From: Oscillospiraceae bacterium
GTDB lineage: Bacteria > Bacillota > Clostridia > Oscillospirales > Ruminococcaceae
Length of the DNA: 64,000 nt
Assembly (NCBI GenBank): GCA_021199855.1
Contig: JAJQHD010000022.1
Location: 1 to 64,000, forward strand
Direction of reading: 5' to 3'
The notes below the pieces were generated by a model that was given only the letters and a program-made list of their open reading frames with translations, ran no database searches and had not been told where the DNA came from. Made by a program: the position numbers and the translations under genes. Shown here piece by piece: positions 23,515-31,780 of this stretch (position 1 is the stretch's first letter; every line of letters begins with the position of its first letter).

Positions 23515-23797
23515 CTCAGAGCTTGCAGATGTCTGGCTCCGGAAAAACATCGCCGAGGTCAAGGGTGAGCAAGACGGTGAGTCTGGAACCCAATACGAAG
23601 CCGACGAGGTCTATTTCAGGACAAGCCTCAGTGAGGAGGATGTCGCCGAAAGCTTTGACGAGCTTTTCGAGAATGGCGGCACAACCATCGACGAGGACAC
23701 CGGCGAGGAATCTGTCAGCAACCCTACGTTGGCGGAAAGAGTAGAAGCACTCGAAGAGGCTTTCATTGAATATGTCGCGTCAAAGGAAGGTGAATAA
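23453..23797 (+). CDS. Hypothetical protein downstream of RT, 114 aa
   Basis: ATG with AAAGGATG upstream; overlaps the RT frame by 62 nt. Acidic, with a C-terminal coiled-coil (NPTLAERVEALEEAFIEYV). Proteins of this sort follow fibre genes in Clostridia siphophages. No enzymatic motif seen. Confidence 0.55.
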   Translation: MSQLTQYTEKPETMQYMPLPDSELADVWLRKNIAEVKGEQDGESGTQYEADEVYFRTSLSEEDVAESFDELFENGGTTIDEDTGEESVSNPTLAERVEALEEAFIEYVASKEGE

Positions 23798-23799
23798 TC

Positions 23800-23904
23800 G
23801 TGATCAGATTTTATAAGTTACAGATTGGCATGGGCAAAATCACCATCGAGGACGTTCCGCCGAAATGGCGTGCCGACGTCGAGGCGGCAATCAGCAATGA
23901 CTAA
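23800..23904 (+). CDS. XkdX/CD1375-like small protein, 34 aa
   Basis: GTG start at 23800, nine bases after AAGGAAGG, begins two bases past the previous stop. The product contains KITIEDVPPKWRADV, the conserved centre of the short XkdX/CD1375-type proteins that follow tail fibre genes. Short but the motif is distinctive. Confidence 0.6.
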   Translation: MIRFYKLQIGMGKITIEDVPPKWRADVEAAISND

Positions 23905-24085
23905 GCTTGATATCATATCGGCACTCTGGGGAGTTGTCTATAATCTTACTGCATTATACCTCGGAACACCGACAAAATCCTTTGAAGACATCGAAAGGGA
24001 TAAGGACTACCTCGAAAGAGAGTGTCGGAAATATACCGATGTCGATGACGATGAGGTCTACACAATAATCATAAAGAGAGGATAA
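23897..24085 (+). CDS. Hypothetical phage protein, 62 aa
   Basis: Starts by 8-nt overlap with the XkdX-like gene. Short N-terminal hydrophobic stretch (IISALWGVVYNLTALYLG) then an acidic tail (DVDDDEVYTIII). Function unknown; position in the tail-lysis junction. Confidence 0.5.
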   Translation: MTKLDIISALWGVVYNLTALYLGTPTKSFEDIERDKDYLERECRKYTDVDDDEVYTIIIKRG

Positions 24086-24089
24086 GAAA

Positions 24090-24524
24090 ATGGAAACACC
24101 GGTAAACCACTATGAAAAGCAAGAGCTGGAAAGGCTTATCGAAGAGAAATTCGAGCGACTTCACGACGAGGACAAAAGGCTTTCAAACAGGCTTGAAGCA
24201 GTTGAAGGTACTCAGCACGAAAGTGCCGAAATGAACGCTACCTTGAAGCTTCAGAATCAGAGTATCGAGAGAATCTACTCGACACTTGCAGAAATGCTTG
24301 AATCCCAAAAAGAAGAATCTCAACGTCTGCAGGCTATCGAAAAAATCGACCTTCGAGCCCTTGATAACGCTCAAAAAGAGCAGGCAAAGAGAATCACAGC
24401 ATTGGAAGCACAAGACGGAGAAAAGGCAAAAAAGCTCGTAAGCACAATCAAAGGCTACCTTATAAGCGGTGGTATCGGTGCGGCGTTTACACTGGCGGTC
24501 ACGCTTATATCAAGACTTATCTAA
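24090..24524 (+). CDS. Coiled-coil protein with C-terminal membrane anchor (XhlA-like), 144 aa
   Basis: Residues 1-115 are a continuous charged coiled coil. Residues 120-144 form one membrane helix (LISGGIGAAFTLAVTLISRL). This is the layout of XhlA/hemolysin-like proteins coupled to holins and lysin in Bacillus and Clostridia phages. It precedes the lysin and holin genes. Confidence 0.7.
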   Translation: METPVNHYEKQELERLIEEKFERLHDEDKRLSNRLEAVEGTQHESAEMNATLKLQNQSIERIYSTLAEMLESQKEESQRLQAIEKIDLRALDNAQKEQAKRITALEAQDGEKAKKLVSTIKGYLISGGIGAAFTLAVTLISRLI

Positions 24525-24542
24525 AAGAAAGGACGATTAAAA

Positions 24543-25190
24543 ATGGCAATATACAAAGGCATCGACATCTCGAAGCATCAATCAGCCGGAAAGGTTCACT
24601 TTGACAAGCTGAAGGAACTCGACTATACGTTTGTTATAGCGAGAGCAGGCTATGGCAAAGTCATAACACAAAAAGATACGGCGTTCGAGTCTCATTATCA
24701 GGGAGCTATCGACGCTGGACTGAAGGTCGGTGCGTATCATTACAGCTATGCGACAACCGTCGCCGATGCCAAAAAAGAAGCAGACTGTTTTCTGTCGTGG
24801 GTGAAAGGCAAGCACCTTGAATATCCGGTCGCCTATGACATCGAGGACACTTGTCAGAAATCACTCACAAAGGCACTTCGCACCGACATCGCCGAGACAT
24901 GGTTACAGCGTGTCGAGGATGCCGGATATTATGTTATGCTTTACAGTTCGGCTTCGTGGCTCGGCTCTAAGTTTGATATAGCAAGGCTTAAAAGCTTTGA
25001 TGTCTGGTGTGCGGCTTATGTCAGTGCAAAGGCAAATATCTCTAAGTACTACACCGGCAATTATGGCATCTGGCAATATTCGTCCTCCGTGATATTGCCG
25101 ACGGTCTATACAAGTAGGCTCGACCAGGATTATGCGTATAAGGATTATGCAAAAATAATCACATCGAAGAATCTCAACAATTTGAAATAG
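24543..25190 (+). CDS. Endolysin, GH25 muramidase (lysozyme), 215 aa
   Basis: GH25 signature: GIDISKHQ at the N-terminus (catalytic Asp), FVIARAGYGK, VGAYHYSY, and the catalytic Asp/Glu pair in YDIED (about residue 100). C-terminal WQYSS and DQDYA close the barrel. There is no signal peptide, so export relies on the holin. The protein has no extra cell-wall binding domain. It cleaves the peptidoglycan sugar chain at lysis. Confidence 0.93.
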   Translation: MAIYKGIDISKHQSAGKVHFDKLKELDYTFVIARAGYGKVITQKDTAFESHYQGAIDAGLKVGAYHYSYATTVADAKKEADCFLSWVKGKHLEYPVAYDIEDTCQKSLTKALRTDIAETWLQRVEDAGYYVMLYSSASWLGSKFDIARLKSFDVWCAAYVSAKANISKYYTGNYGIWQYSSSVILPTVYTSRLDQDYAYKDYAKIITSKNLNNLK

Positions 25191-25200
25191 GAGGCTCAAC

Positions 25201-25563
25201 ATGGACATCATCAAAAGTTTCATATCCGACTATGGCACGGCAATACTCTATGCCGTCCTTACAGCACTTGCAGGCTATCTCGGAGTCGCAGTCAAGAACA
25301 TTTATCAGAAATATGCAAACGACAAGACGAAGAAGCAGGTCGCCGAGACGGTTGTCGTTGCAGTCGAACAGCTCTATGACGATTTGGACGGTGAAGAAAA
25401 GCTGACAAAGGCTCTTGAGGCTATGTCTCAGATGCTCGAAGAAAAAGGCATAACAATCTCCGATATCGAGATGCGTATGCTAATAGAGGCGGCGGTCGGG
25501 TCGTTTAACGATGCCTTTAACTCGACCGATTCCGAAGCCGAAATCGTAGCTGACGCTGAATAA
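25201..25563 (+). CDS. Holin (LLH family), 120 aa
   Basis: AGGAGG upstream. One membrane helix at residues 10-32 (GTAILYAVLTALAGYLGV), then a charged helical cytoplasmic region (TKKQVAETVVVAVEQLYDDLDG). This is the LLH holin pattern. It forms lesions that release the lysin. A strong terminator follows 16 bases after the stop, ending the late operon. Confidence 0.85.
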   Translation: MDIIKSFISDYGTAILYAVLTALAGYLGVAVKNIYQKYANDKTKKQVAETVVVAVEQLYDDLDGEEKLTKALEAMSQMLEEKGITISDIEMRMLIEAAVGSFNDAFNSTDSEAEIVADAE

Positions 25564-25578
25564 CAAACAGATAAGGAA

Positions 25579-25608
25579 TAGCCTGCTCAATCGAGCAGGC
25601 TATTTTTT
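25579..25608 (+). terminator. Terminator of the late operon
   Basis: TAGCCTGCTC (25579-25588) pairs with GAGCAGGCTA (25593-25602), loop AATC, followed by six T. It separates the holin from the convergent HIRAN gene. Confidence 0.92.
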
Positions 25609-25611
25609 GCG

Positions 25612-26451
25612 TTATCTTGAAATTAAGTATATCGTGGCTTTCAAGCCATCGCTTTGGTCTGAATCCAGAATGCCAACGATTCTGTCGTAGCCATTCTCTT
25701 CTATCCATTCATGTGCCGATTTGGGCAGTACTCCGATATCGTTCGCAATCGCATTAGATACAACATAGCTCTCGGTCTCATCGTCAAACTCAACGGTCAG
25801 GTCGTCTCCATAAAGAGTGCATTCGTTAAGAGCGTCTTCTTTTCCTTTTGTTTTGGTGAGTTTAAACTTTTTCGACTCAAACCTCGACAAAGGCACATAG
25901 AAGCCGATTTTATATGTAGCCTTATTTTCGGCTATCGAGTATTTATTGAGATACCCGTAAAACGTCCAGCCTTTTCTTATGTAGTCGTGAATCATGCTTT
26001 GGATATTGCCTCGGCGGTAAACATAGCCGATTTTGTTGCCGTCTAACATAATCATGACGGCTTTATCGTCATATTCGTTTGTCGGCTCGGGTACGAAGTC
26101 AAGCTTCTTTCCGCCTTTTCCGGCAATCGTGCCCGAATCGAGCATCGCTATATCGTTTTCGTATTGAGACATGAGTACGGAATCGCCCATAATGTCATCA
26201 AATAGCTTATAGTTTATTTGTCCGTCCGGAACAGACGGCTTTTTAACCGCCGCCGTTTTCGCTTTGGCAGGGAATTTCTTGTCCAGAATCAGCAACAGAA
26301 CACCGACGGCGATAAACGCCAAGCTCCCGCCGATAAGAGACCCGACATCCTCCGTCCCGGTGAATACACCCAACAGACCGATTACGCCGATAACAATCAA
26401 CACTACCCCGACAACAAACTTCTTGCTTTTCTTTTTCTTGATTTTCTTCAT
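25612..26451 (-). CDS. Membrane protein with HIRAN-like domain (probable moron), 279 aa
   Basis: Minus-strand start at 26451 with GGGGTG upstream; a further upstream ATG would include the leader. Residues 1-15 are lysine-rich, followed by two membrane helices (VVGVVLIVIGVIGLLG, LAFIAVGVLLLIL). Residues ~115-190 contain FVPEPTNEYDDKAVMIM, KIGYVYRR and YGYLNK, matching the HIRAN fold that binds DNA ends. The tail ends in VGILDSDQ. It is read against the phage operon from its own promoter, so it is a candidate lysogenic-conversion or anti-phage gene. HIRAN call is moderate. Confidence 0.6.
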   Translation of the reverse strand: MKKIKKKKSKKFVVGVVLIVIGVIGLLGVFTGTEDVGSLIGGSLAFIAVGVLLLILDKKFPAKAKTAAVKKPSVPDGQINYKLFDDIMGDSVLMSQYENDIAMLDSGTIAGKGGKKLDFVPEPTNEYDDKAVMIMLDGNKIGYVYRRGNIQSMIHDYIRKGWTFYGYLNKYSIAENKATYKIGFYVPLSRFESKKFKLTKTKGKEDALNECTLYGDDLTVEFDDETESYVVSNAIANDIGVLPKSAHEWIEENGYDRIVGILDSDQSDGLKATIYLISR

Positions 26452-26462
26452 GGTAACACCCC

Positions 26463-26498
26463 GTAAAAATAAAAAGTGTGCGACCGAAGCCGCACACT
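26463..26498 (-). terminator. Attenuator-like terminator in the leader of the HIRAN gene
   Basis: On the minus strand AGTGTGCG (with GC and AC flanks) pairs with CGCACACT around CTTCGG, followed by TTTTTATTTTTA just before the GGGGTG ribosome binding site. The hairpin lies about 150 bases past the promoter, so transcription of the gene must pass it. Confidence 0.7.
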
Positions 26499-26638
26499 GC
26501 AAAAATGTGAAGCTTGAATCGTAACCACACAAATTCAAACGCCATATGCACCCAAAGAAATGCAAAGCAAGCCCACACTTTTACCAAAGGAAAAGCGGGT
26601 ACACATAGCGATGATTATTAAATTTGTGTAGTGCTTAA

Positions 26639-26667
26639 ATTATAGCAGATATCAGCCCAGGAAGCAA
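26639..26667 (-). promoter_or_regulatory. Promoter of the HIRAN gene
   Basis: Minus strand TTGCTT (26667-26662), 17-base spacer, TATAAT (26644-26639). The start would be near 26632, giving a leader of about 180 bases that includes the attenuator-like hairpin. Confidence 0.8.
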
Positions 26668-26708
26668 TAAAAAAGTAAGAAAAAGTGAAAAAATTTTTGA
26701 AAAAGGGC

Positions 26709-26737
26709 TTGACAAGCACCTTAAAAGGTGCTATAAT
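26709..26737 (+). promoter_or_regulatory. Consensus promoter with a palindromic spacer, toxin candidate
   Basis: TTGACA (26709-26714), exactly 17 bases, TATAAT (26732-26737). The spacer contains GCACCTTAAAAGGTGC, a perfect inverted repeat. AAAGGAGG follows at about 26750 and then the small hydrophobic ORF. Confidence 0.9.
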
Positions 26738-26759
26738 AAATACATCGAAAGGAGGTGAA

Positions 26760-26922
26760 AACGATGACAGAGCAAAAAAAGAAATCTGCAATTCGCATGA
26801 AGATAGTTTGGCTCCTGATTCAAGCGACTGTAGATTTCTTAATCGGTTTCTTGCTGATGTTGATTGAGCATTTGCTCTTCAGCTAAGTGAGAACAGCGGG
26901 GCGGGAAACCGCCTCGCCCAAC
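26760..26922 (-). ncRNA. Putative antisense RNA antitoxin opposite the small hydrophobic gene
   Basis: The opposite-strand consensus promoter would start an RNA near 26922. It would first make a GC-rich hairpin (GGGCGAGGCGG pairing with CCGCCCC, about 26897-26919) and then run across the 3' end and body of the toxin gene. The 3' end is not fixed; the palindrome in the toxin promoter is one possible stop. Extent given is a guess. Confidence 0.5.
26764..26886 (+). CDS. Small hydrophobic peptide, 40 aa; candidate type I toxin
   Basis: ATG preceded by AAAGGAGGTG. A basic N-terminus (EQKKKSAIRMK) is followed by a single membrane helix (IVWLLIQATVDFLIGFLLML) and a short hydrophobic tail. This charge-then-helix layout is that of known type I toxins of Firmicutes (TxpA, BsrG, C. 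difficile prophage toxins). A consensus promoter faces it from the opposite side (26929-26957). No homologue was identified by name; call is by architecture. Confidence 0.65.
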   Translation: MTEQKKKSAIRMKIVWLLIQATVDFLIGFLLMLIEHLLFS

Positions 26923-26928
26923 ACCGAT

Positions 26929-26957
26929 ATTATAACATAAAGCTTTGCCATTGTCAA
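26929..26957 (-). promoter_or_regulatory. Consensus promoter on the minus strand driving the antisense RNA
   Basis: Minus strand TTGACA (26957-26952), 17-base spacer, TATAAT (26934-26929). It is a perfect match and points at the small hydrophobic gene, with no ORF on its own strand. Confidence 0.9.
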
Positions 26958-27059
26958 CTATGACAGCATTGAAGTTTTTAGCAATTTATTTCTTCTGTAT
27001 TGGATTAGCCAAACTTATTTATGCAGTTATTCTGTACAACAGAAAAAAGAGGAACAATC

Positions 27060-27251
27060 ATGAATCTGAAAAAGATACGGACTGAGCGAGGATTAAGCGT
27101 TCCGGCACTCGTTCAGCTCTCAGGAGTACCACGTCGGACAATTCAAAATATCGAGAAAAATGACGAATGCAAAGTATCAACCGCAATACTATTAGCAAAC
27201 GCCTTAGAAGTTTCCCTCGATGAACTTTGTGGCAGGAACACAAACGAATGA
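27060..27251 (+). CDS. XRE-family helix-turn-helix regulator, 63 aa
   Basis: ATG at 27060 after GAGGA. Complete Cro/CI-type HTH: KKIRTERGLSVPALVQLSGVPRRTIQNIE, then LANALEVSLDELCG. Small enough to be a Cro-like protein or an antitoxin-like regulator. It lies between the toxin candidate and the transposase, so it may control either prophage state or the transposase. Confidence 0.85.
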   Translation: MNLKKIRTERGLSVPALVQLSGVPRRTIQNIEKNDECKVSTAILLANALEVSLDELCGRNTNE

Positions 27252-27254
27252 CAA

Positions 27255-27281
27255 AAAGCCCGTTCCGAGTGAGCGGGCTTT
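27255..27281 (+). terminator. Terminator after the XRE gene
   Basis: AAAGCCCG (27255-27262) pairs with CGGGCTTT (27274-27281), loop of 11. A short T-rich stretch follows. It lies 30 bases before the transposase start. Confidence 0.7.
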
Positions 27282-27310
27282 GCTTTATCAAAAGAAATGG
27301 AGAGATAATC

Positions 27311-28353
27311 ATGGGCTACAAACATTTAACATACACAGCACGGCTACAGATAGAAGCATGGGATAAAGCCGAAGTTCCGGCAAAAGTTATGGCAGAAAAA
27401 TTAGGAGTTGACACCAGTACTATTTATCGTGAGCTGAAGCGTGGAGCTTACACTCACCTTAATACCGATTATACTACAGATACACGTTACAGTGCAGATA
27501 TTGCTCAAAAGAAATATGAAGAACATCTTACCGCCAAAGGCACCGGTTTAAAAATCGGTAACGACCATGAATTTGCCGCCTACATCGAGTATAAGATTTC
27601 CGTCGAAAGATATTCACCCGGAGCGGTTCTCGGAGAAATCAAGCAAAAAGGCTTAAAGTTCAATACCACCATTTCAAAAACCACTCTCTATCGATATATC
27701 AACGATGGCGTTTTTCTCACCATATCCAACGCCGACCTTCCAATTAAGAAAAATAAGGGTAAGAAAAAGAAGGACGAAGAAAAGCGAGGTTCCCGTGCGC
27801 CTAAAGGCACGAGCATAGACAACGCCCGGAAAGCATCAACAGGCGTGAAGATTTCGGGCATTGGGAAATGGATTCGGTTGAGGGTAAAAAGAAAACAAAG
27901 AAAACGGTTCTCGCTCTTACAGAGCGAAAGAGTCGGGATGAGCTCTTCCGCCTTATGCCTTCCAAGACATCTGAAAGTGTCGTCAAACAACTCGACAAAA
28001 TCGAAAGACAGGTCGGCACCGAGAAATTTAAGCAGATATTCAAGTCAATCACAGTTGATAATGGTTCGGAGTTTATGGATGTCGACGGAATCGAGAGGAG
28101 CGTGTTTACAGGCGAAAAGCGCACTCAGGTTTATCGATGCCATCCGTACAGTTCCAACGAAAGAGGCTCAAACGAAAACCAGAATCGAATGCTTCGACGA
28201 TGGAAGCAAAAAGGAACAGACTTTACAAATGTCACGGAGGAGGAAATCCAAAAAATCGAGGATTGGACTAATAATTACCCACGAAAAATGTTTGGATTTT
28301 GCTCCGCCGCAGATGTCGCTGAGGCGTGGCTAAATAGCATACTGGAAAATTAA
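27311..28353 (+). pseudogene. IS30-family DDE transposase, frameshifted
   Basis: ATG at 27311 with GGAGAG upstream. The N-terminal HTH (HLTYTARLQIEAW, LGVDTSTIYRELKRG) and central KTTLYRYI are normal. Near 27820 the frame must shift by -1: the next frame continues RPESINRREDFGHWEMDSV, TVDNGSEF and ERGSNENQN, giving the D, D and E of the catalytic triad up to the stop at 28353. Restoring one G at GAC|AAC gives SIDERPESINRRE, the usual IS30 sequence. The whole would be about 347 residues. So this copy is inactive unless frameshifted. It is the only recombinase of the element and lies about 66 bases from the right repeat. Confidence 0.88.
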
Positions 28354-28418
28354 ATACAAGTCAAATTTTTGGCTAAAAACTTTTTTGCACTATTTGGGCA
28401 CTTGGGGGTTGACTTTAC

Positions 28419-28434
28419 GGCGGTTCTGTCTCAG
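28419..28434. repeat. Right 16-bp direct repeat (putative attR or target duplication)
   Basis: GGCGGTTCTGTCTCAG, identical to 59-74. With the following AAGCCGCC it makes a terminator hairpin (GGCGG pairing with CCGCC, outer part of loop TTCT/AGAA) followed by TTTTATTATTTC, lying just past the stop of gdhA on the other strand. The sequence to its left (GACTTTAC) is prophage and lacks the AAAA found at the left copy. Confidence 0.75.
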
Positions 28435-28450
28435 AAGCCGCCTTTTATTA
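28419..28450. terminator. Host terminator downstream of gdhA, reconstituted half at the prophage junction
   Basis: GGCGGTTCT pairs with AGAAGCCGCC with one bulged base and TTTTATTATTT follows on the plus strand. On the minus strand it comes after gdhA. The original site probably had AAAA on the left side (seen at 55-58), giving a bidirectional terminator. Confidence 0.65.
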
Positions 28451-28467
28451 TTTCTTTTCAGCTCAGT

Positions 28468-29856
<1,389 letters not shown>

Positions 29857-29860
29857 TTAC

Positions 29861-29888
29861 AGTATACCACATTATGCGGATTTTGCAA
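29861..29888 (-). promoter_or_regulatory. Promoter of gdhA
   Basis: Minus strand TTGCAA (29888-29883), 16-base spacer, TATACT (29866-29861), about 40 bases before the start codon. Confidence 0.75.
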
Positions 29889-30006
29889 GTCTTGATTTCA
29901 GAAATTTCAAAATAAATCATCACAGCCCCGATTTTTGAGGAATCTTTTAGAGGATTTGACTAAACCGGATGGCTTGAAACTTCAAGGATGAAAGTAGGGG
30001 AGAGAA

Positions 30007-30033
30007 AAGAGCGACCCGTCAAAGGTCGCTCTT
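30007..30033 (-). terminator. Terminator with AAGAGCGACC stem, copy 1
   Basis: AAGAGCGACC pairs with GGTCGCTCTT around a 7-base loop, following the DUF1016 stop. The same stem sequence recurs at 31177-31204 and 31748-31777. Confidence 0.8.
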
Positions 30034-30047
30034 ACATTATTTCTTCA

Positions 30048-31130
30048 TTACATATCTTTTTCATGTTGCAAATAGAACATGGCTTTCTGCGTTTCAATTT
30101 CAGCACGAAGCTCCTCCTCGCTCGGCAAGTACAACTTGTACTTTGAAGCAAAAAGTTGTTCGTTGCCATGCATAACAGAATATCTCGCAATATCTTCATC
30201 AGTATCTGAGCAAAGAACAATCCCGATTGTCGGGTTATCTCCGTCACTGCGTTTGAGTTCATCGTACATTCGGATATACATATCCATTTGTCCAACATCC
30301 TGATGGGTGATTTTCTCCGTTTTCAGGTCAATCAGCACAAAGCATTTGAGAATGTAGTTGTAAAATACAAGGTCTATGAAATAATCTTGCTTCTCTGTAT
30401 GAATGTGTTGCTGTCTTGCAACGAAGGCATACCCCTTGCCGAGTTCCATTAAAAACTTTTGAAGGTTGGTAAGAATACTCGACTCCAATTCACTCTCTGT
30501 GAAATCGGAATTTGGGGATAAGCCTAAAAATTCAGCAATCACCGGATTTTTGATAAATTCCAACTTATCCATTTGATAATCAGCCGTAAGCTGTTTCATT
30601 TCATTTTCAACAAGCTCTTTGTTTTGCGTTTGCAACATACGGTAATAGTACTGTGATGAGATATTTCTTTGTAGCGTACGCACACTCCATGTTTGCTCTG
30701 CAGCTTCTTTTTCGTACCAGTCGCGAGCGGTCTTATCTTCAACCTGCAATAATGTTCTGTAATGTGACCAAGTGAGCAGTGGCGCAGATTGTCGACACGC
30801 TGTGTCGAATATCTTTGGGAAGCATTTGTAGAAATTCAGAAAATGATAAAGATTGCTTCTGTCATAACCTTTGCCATACAAGTCGGTAAGTTCTTTCGAA
30901 AGTTTCTTCATGACTTTTAAGCCATATTCGGATCTTTCGCCACCTTCTAATTCTTCTTCTGCAATTCTGTATCCGATCAACCAGTTTCTTTGAATAAGTG
31001 CGGTATTAACAGCACGATATGCGGAATTTTGCGCAGATTCGATAATTCCACACATATCCTTAAGAATATCATCTGTTTTCGTAAAGCTTTTCATAACATC
31101 ATTTTGCCCGATGCCGATAATACTATCCAT
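30048..31130 (-). CDS. DUF1016 (YhcG) PDDEXK nuclease-domain protein, 360 aa
   Basis: ATG at 31130 follows GAGGTG by six bases; a GTG nine bases upstream overlaps that site. N-terminal helical domain (NTALIQRNWLIGYRIAEEE, YDRSNLYHFLNFYKCFP, LTWSHYRTLLQ) and a C-terminal restriction-like nuclease with YFIDLVFYN and CFVLIDLKTEKI giving the D and E-x-K core. Family members are often found with restriction or defence genes, but no such genes are adjacent here. DNA or RNA substrate is unknown. Confidence 0.85.
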   Translation of the reverse strand: MDSIIGIGQNDVMKSFTKTDDILKDMCGIIESAQNSAYRAVNTALIQRNWLIGYRIAEEELEGGERSEYGLKVMKKLSKELTDLYGKGYDRSNLYHFLNFYKCFPKIFDTACRQSAPLLTWSHYRTLLQVEDKTARDWYEKEAAEQTWSVRTLQRNISSQYYYRMLQTQNKELVENEMKQLTADYQMDKLEFIKNPVIAEFLGLSPNSDFTESELESSILTNLQKFLMELGKGYAFVARQQHIHTEKQDYFIDLVFYNYILKCFVLIDLKTEKITHQDVGQMDMYIRMYDELKRSDGDNPTIGIVLCSDTDEDIARYSVMHGNEQLFASKYKLYLPSEEELRAEIETQKAMFYLQHEKDM

Positions 31131-31149
31131 TTTGTTCACCTCTATATTA

Positions 31150-31178
31150 AGTATACCATATCAGAACAATAAAAGCAA
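31150..31178 (-). promoter_or_regulatory. Promoter of the DUF1016 gene
   Basis: Minus strand TTGCTT (31178-31173), 17-base spacer, TATACT (31155-31150). The sequence is nearly the same as the promoter before the next gene (31704-31732). Confidence 0.8.
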
Positions 31179-31204
31179 GAGCGACCCGTCAAAGGTCGCT
31201 TCTT
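31177..31204 (-). terminator. Terminator with AAGAGCGACC stem, copy 2
   Basis: AAGAGCGACC pairs with GGTCGCTTCTT, following the first GNAT gene. It overlaps the -35 of the next promoter by two bases. Confidence 0.75.
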
Positions 31205-31219
31205 GATATTATTACTATG

Positions 31220-31675
31220 TTAAGCTCGGCGTTCCATTCTCAGTAGACGCTCTGTTGTTCCTTCTTCATACTGCCATGTGTTTGTTAGTTCAAAGCCGTG
31301 ACGACTATAGAAAGCAATCGCTCGCATATTTTTCTCCAAGACCCACAAATATCGGACATCAAATTTTTCTATTGCAAAATCTAAAAGCTTTCCGCCTATT
31401 CCCTCATTTGTGAAGAAGCTGTCTACATATAGTATTTTAACCTCTTGACCGCAGATTTGGATAAGCCCTTTAACAAAGCCATCCTCATACACCCACGTTT
31501 CTTCAAGAGGATTTTTATTTGCAAGATATTCATTTGCAACAGATAACACTTGCAATTCGCCAAACGAGTAGCTGTCATCCTGAAAAATTGGGCGGTAATT
31601 CAATCTTTTGGAATAAACGAGGATTTCTGCAATTCTTGATACATCCTTTTTCTGTGCCTGTCTTATTTCAGCCAT
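31220..31675 (-). CDS. GNAT-family N-acetyltransferase, 151 aa
   Basis: GNAT fold: N-terminal IRQAQKKDVSRIAEI, the acetyl-CoA loop as FFTNEGIGGKLLDFAIEKF, and C-terminal NMRAIAFYSRHGFELT. Substrate cannot be predicted. It has its own promoter (31704-31732) and a terminator, so it is a single-gene unit. Confidence 0.85.
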   Translation of the reverse strand: MAEIRQAQKKDVSRIAEILVYSKRLNYRPIFQDDSYSFGELQVLSVANEYLANKNPLEETWVYEDGFVKGLIQICGQEVKILYVDSFFTNEGIGGKLLDFAIEKFDVRYLWVLEKNMRAIAFYSRHGFELTNTWQYEEGTTERLLRMERRA

Positions 31676-31703
31676 TGCAACTCTTCACGCCCTTTCAAGA
31701 GAC

Positions 31704-31732
31704 AGTATATCATTTCAGAACAAGAAAAGCAA
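31704..31732 (-). promoter_or_regulatory. Promoter of the first GNAT gene
   Basis: Minus strand TTGCTT (31732-31727), 17-base spacer, TATACT (31709-31704). Shares most of its spacer with the DUF1016 promoter. Confidence 0.8.
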
Positions 31733-31747
31733 GCAACCAGCCACAAA

Positions 31748-31777
31748 AAGAGCGACCCCCCGCAAAAGGTCGCTCTT
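31748..31777 (-). terminator. Terminator with AAGAGCGACC stem, copy 3
   Basis: AAGAGCGACC pairs with GGTCGCTCTT, loop CCCCGCAAAA, following the second GNAT gene, with T-rich flanks. Confidence 0.8.
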
Positions 31778-31780
31778 AAA

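Larger units (their letters stand above)
75..28418 (+). mobile_element. Siphovirus-type prophage (~28.3 kb) with IS30-like transposase, rolling-circle Rep and DGR-type RT
   Basis: The genes run in standard siphovirus order: replication, HNH, terminase, portal, protease, capsid, connectors, tail tube, tape measure, Dit, tail endopeptidase, fibre, lysis. The ends are set by the 16-bp direct repeats at 59-74 and 28419-28434. No tyrosine or serine recombinase lies between them; the only recombinase is an IS30-family DDE transposase at the right end. Short AAGTGC/GCACTT motifs occur near both ends (91-96, 120-125, 28398-28403), too little to call terminal inverted repeats. At least five genes carry disabling changes, so this copy is likely defective. 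Boundaries are inferred from the repeats. Confidence 0.85.
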
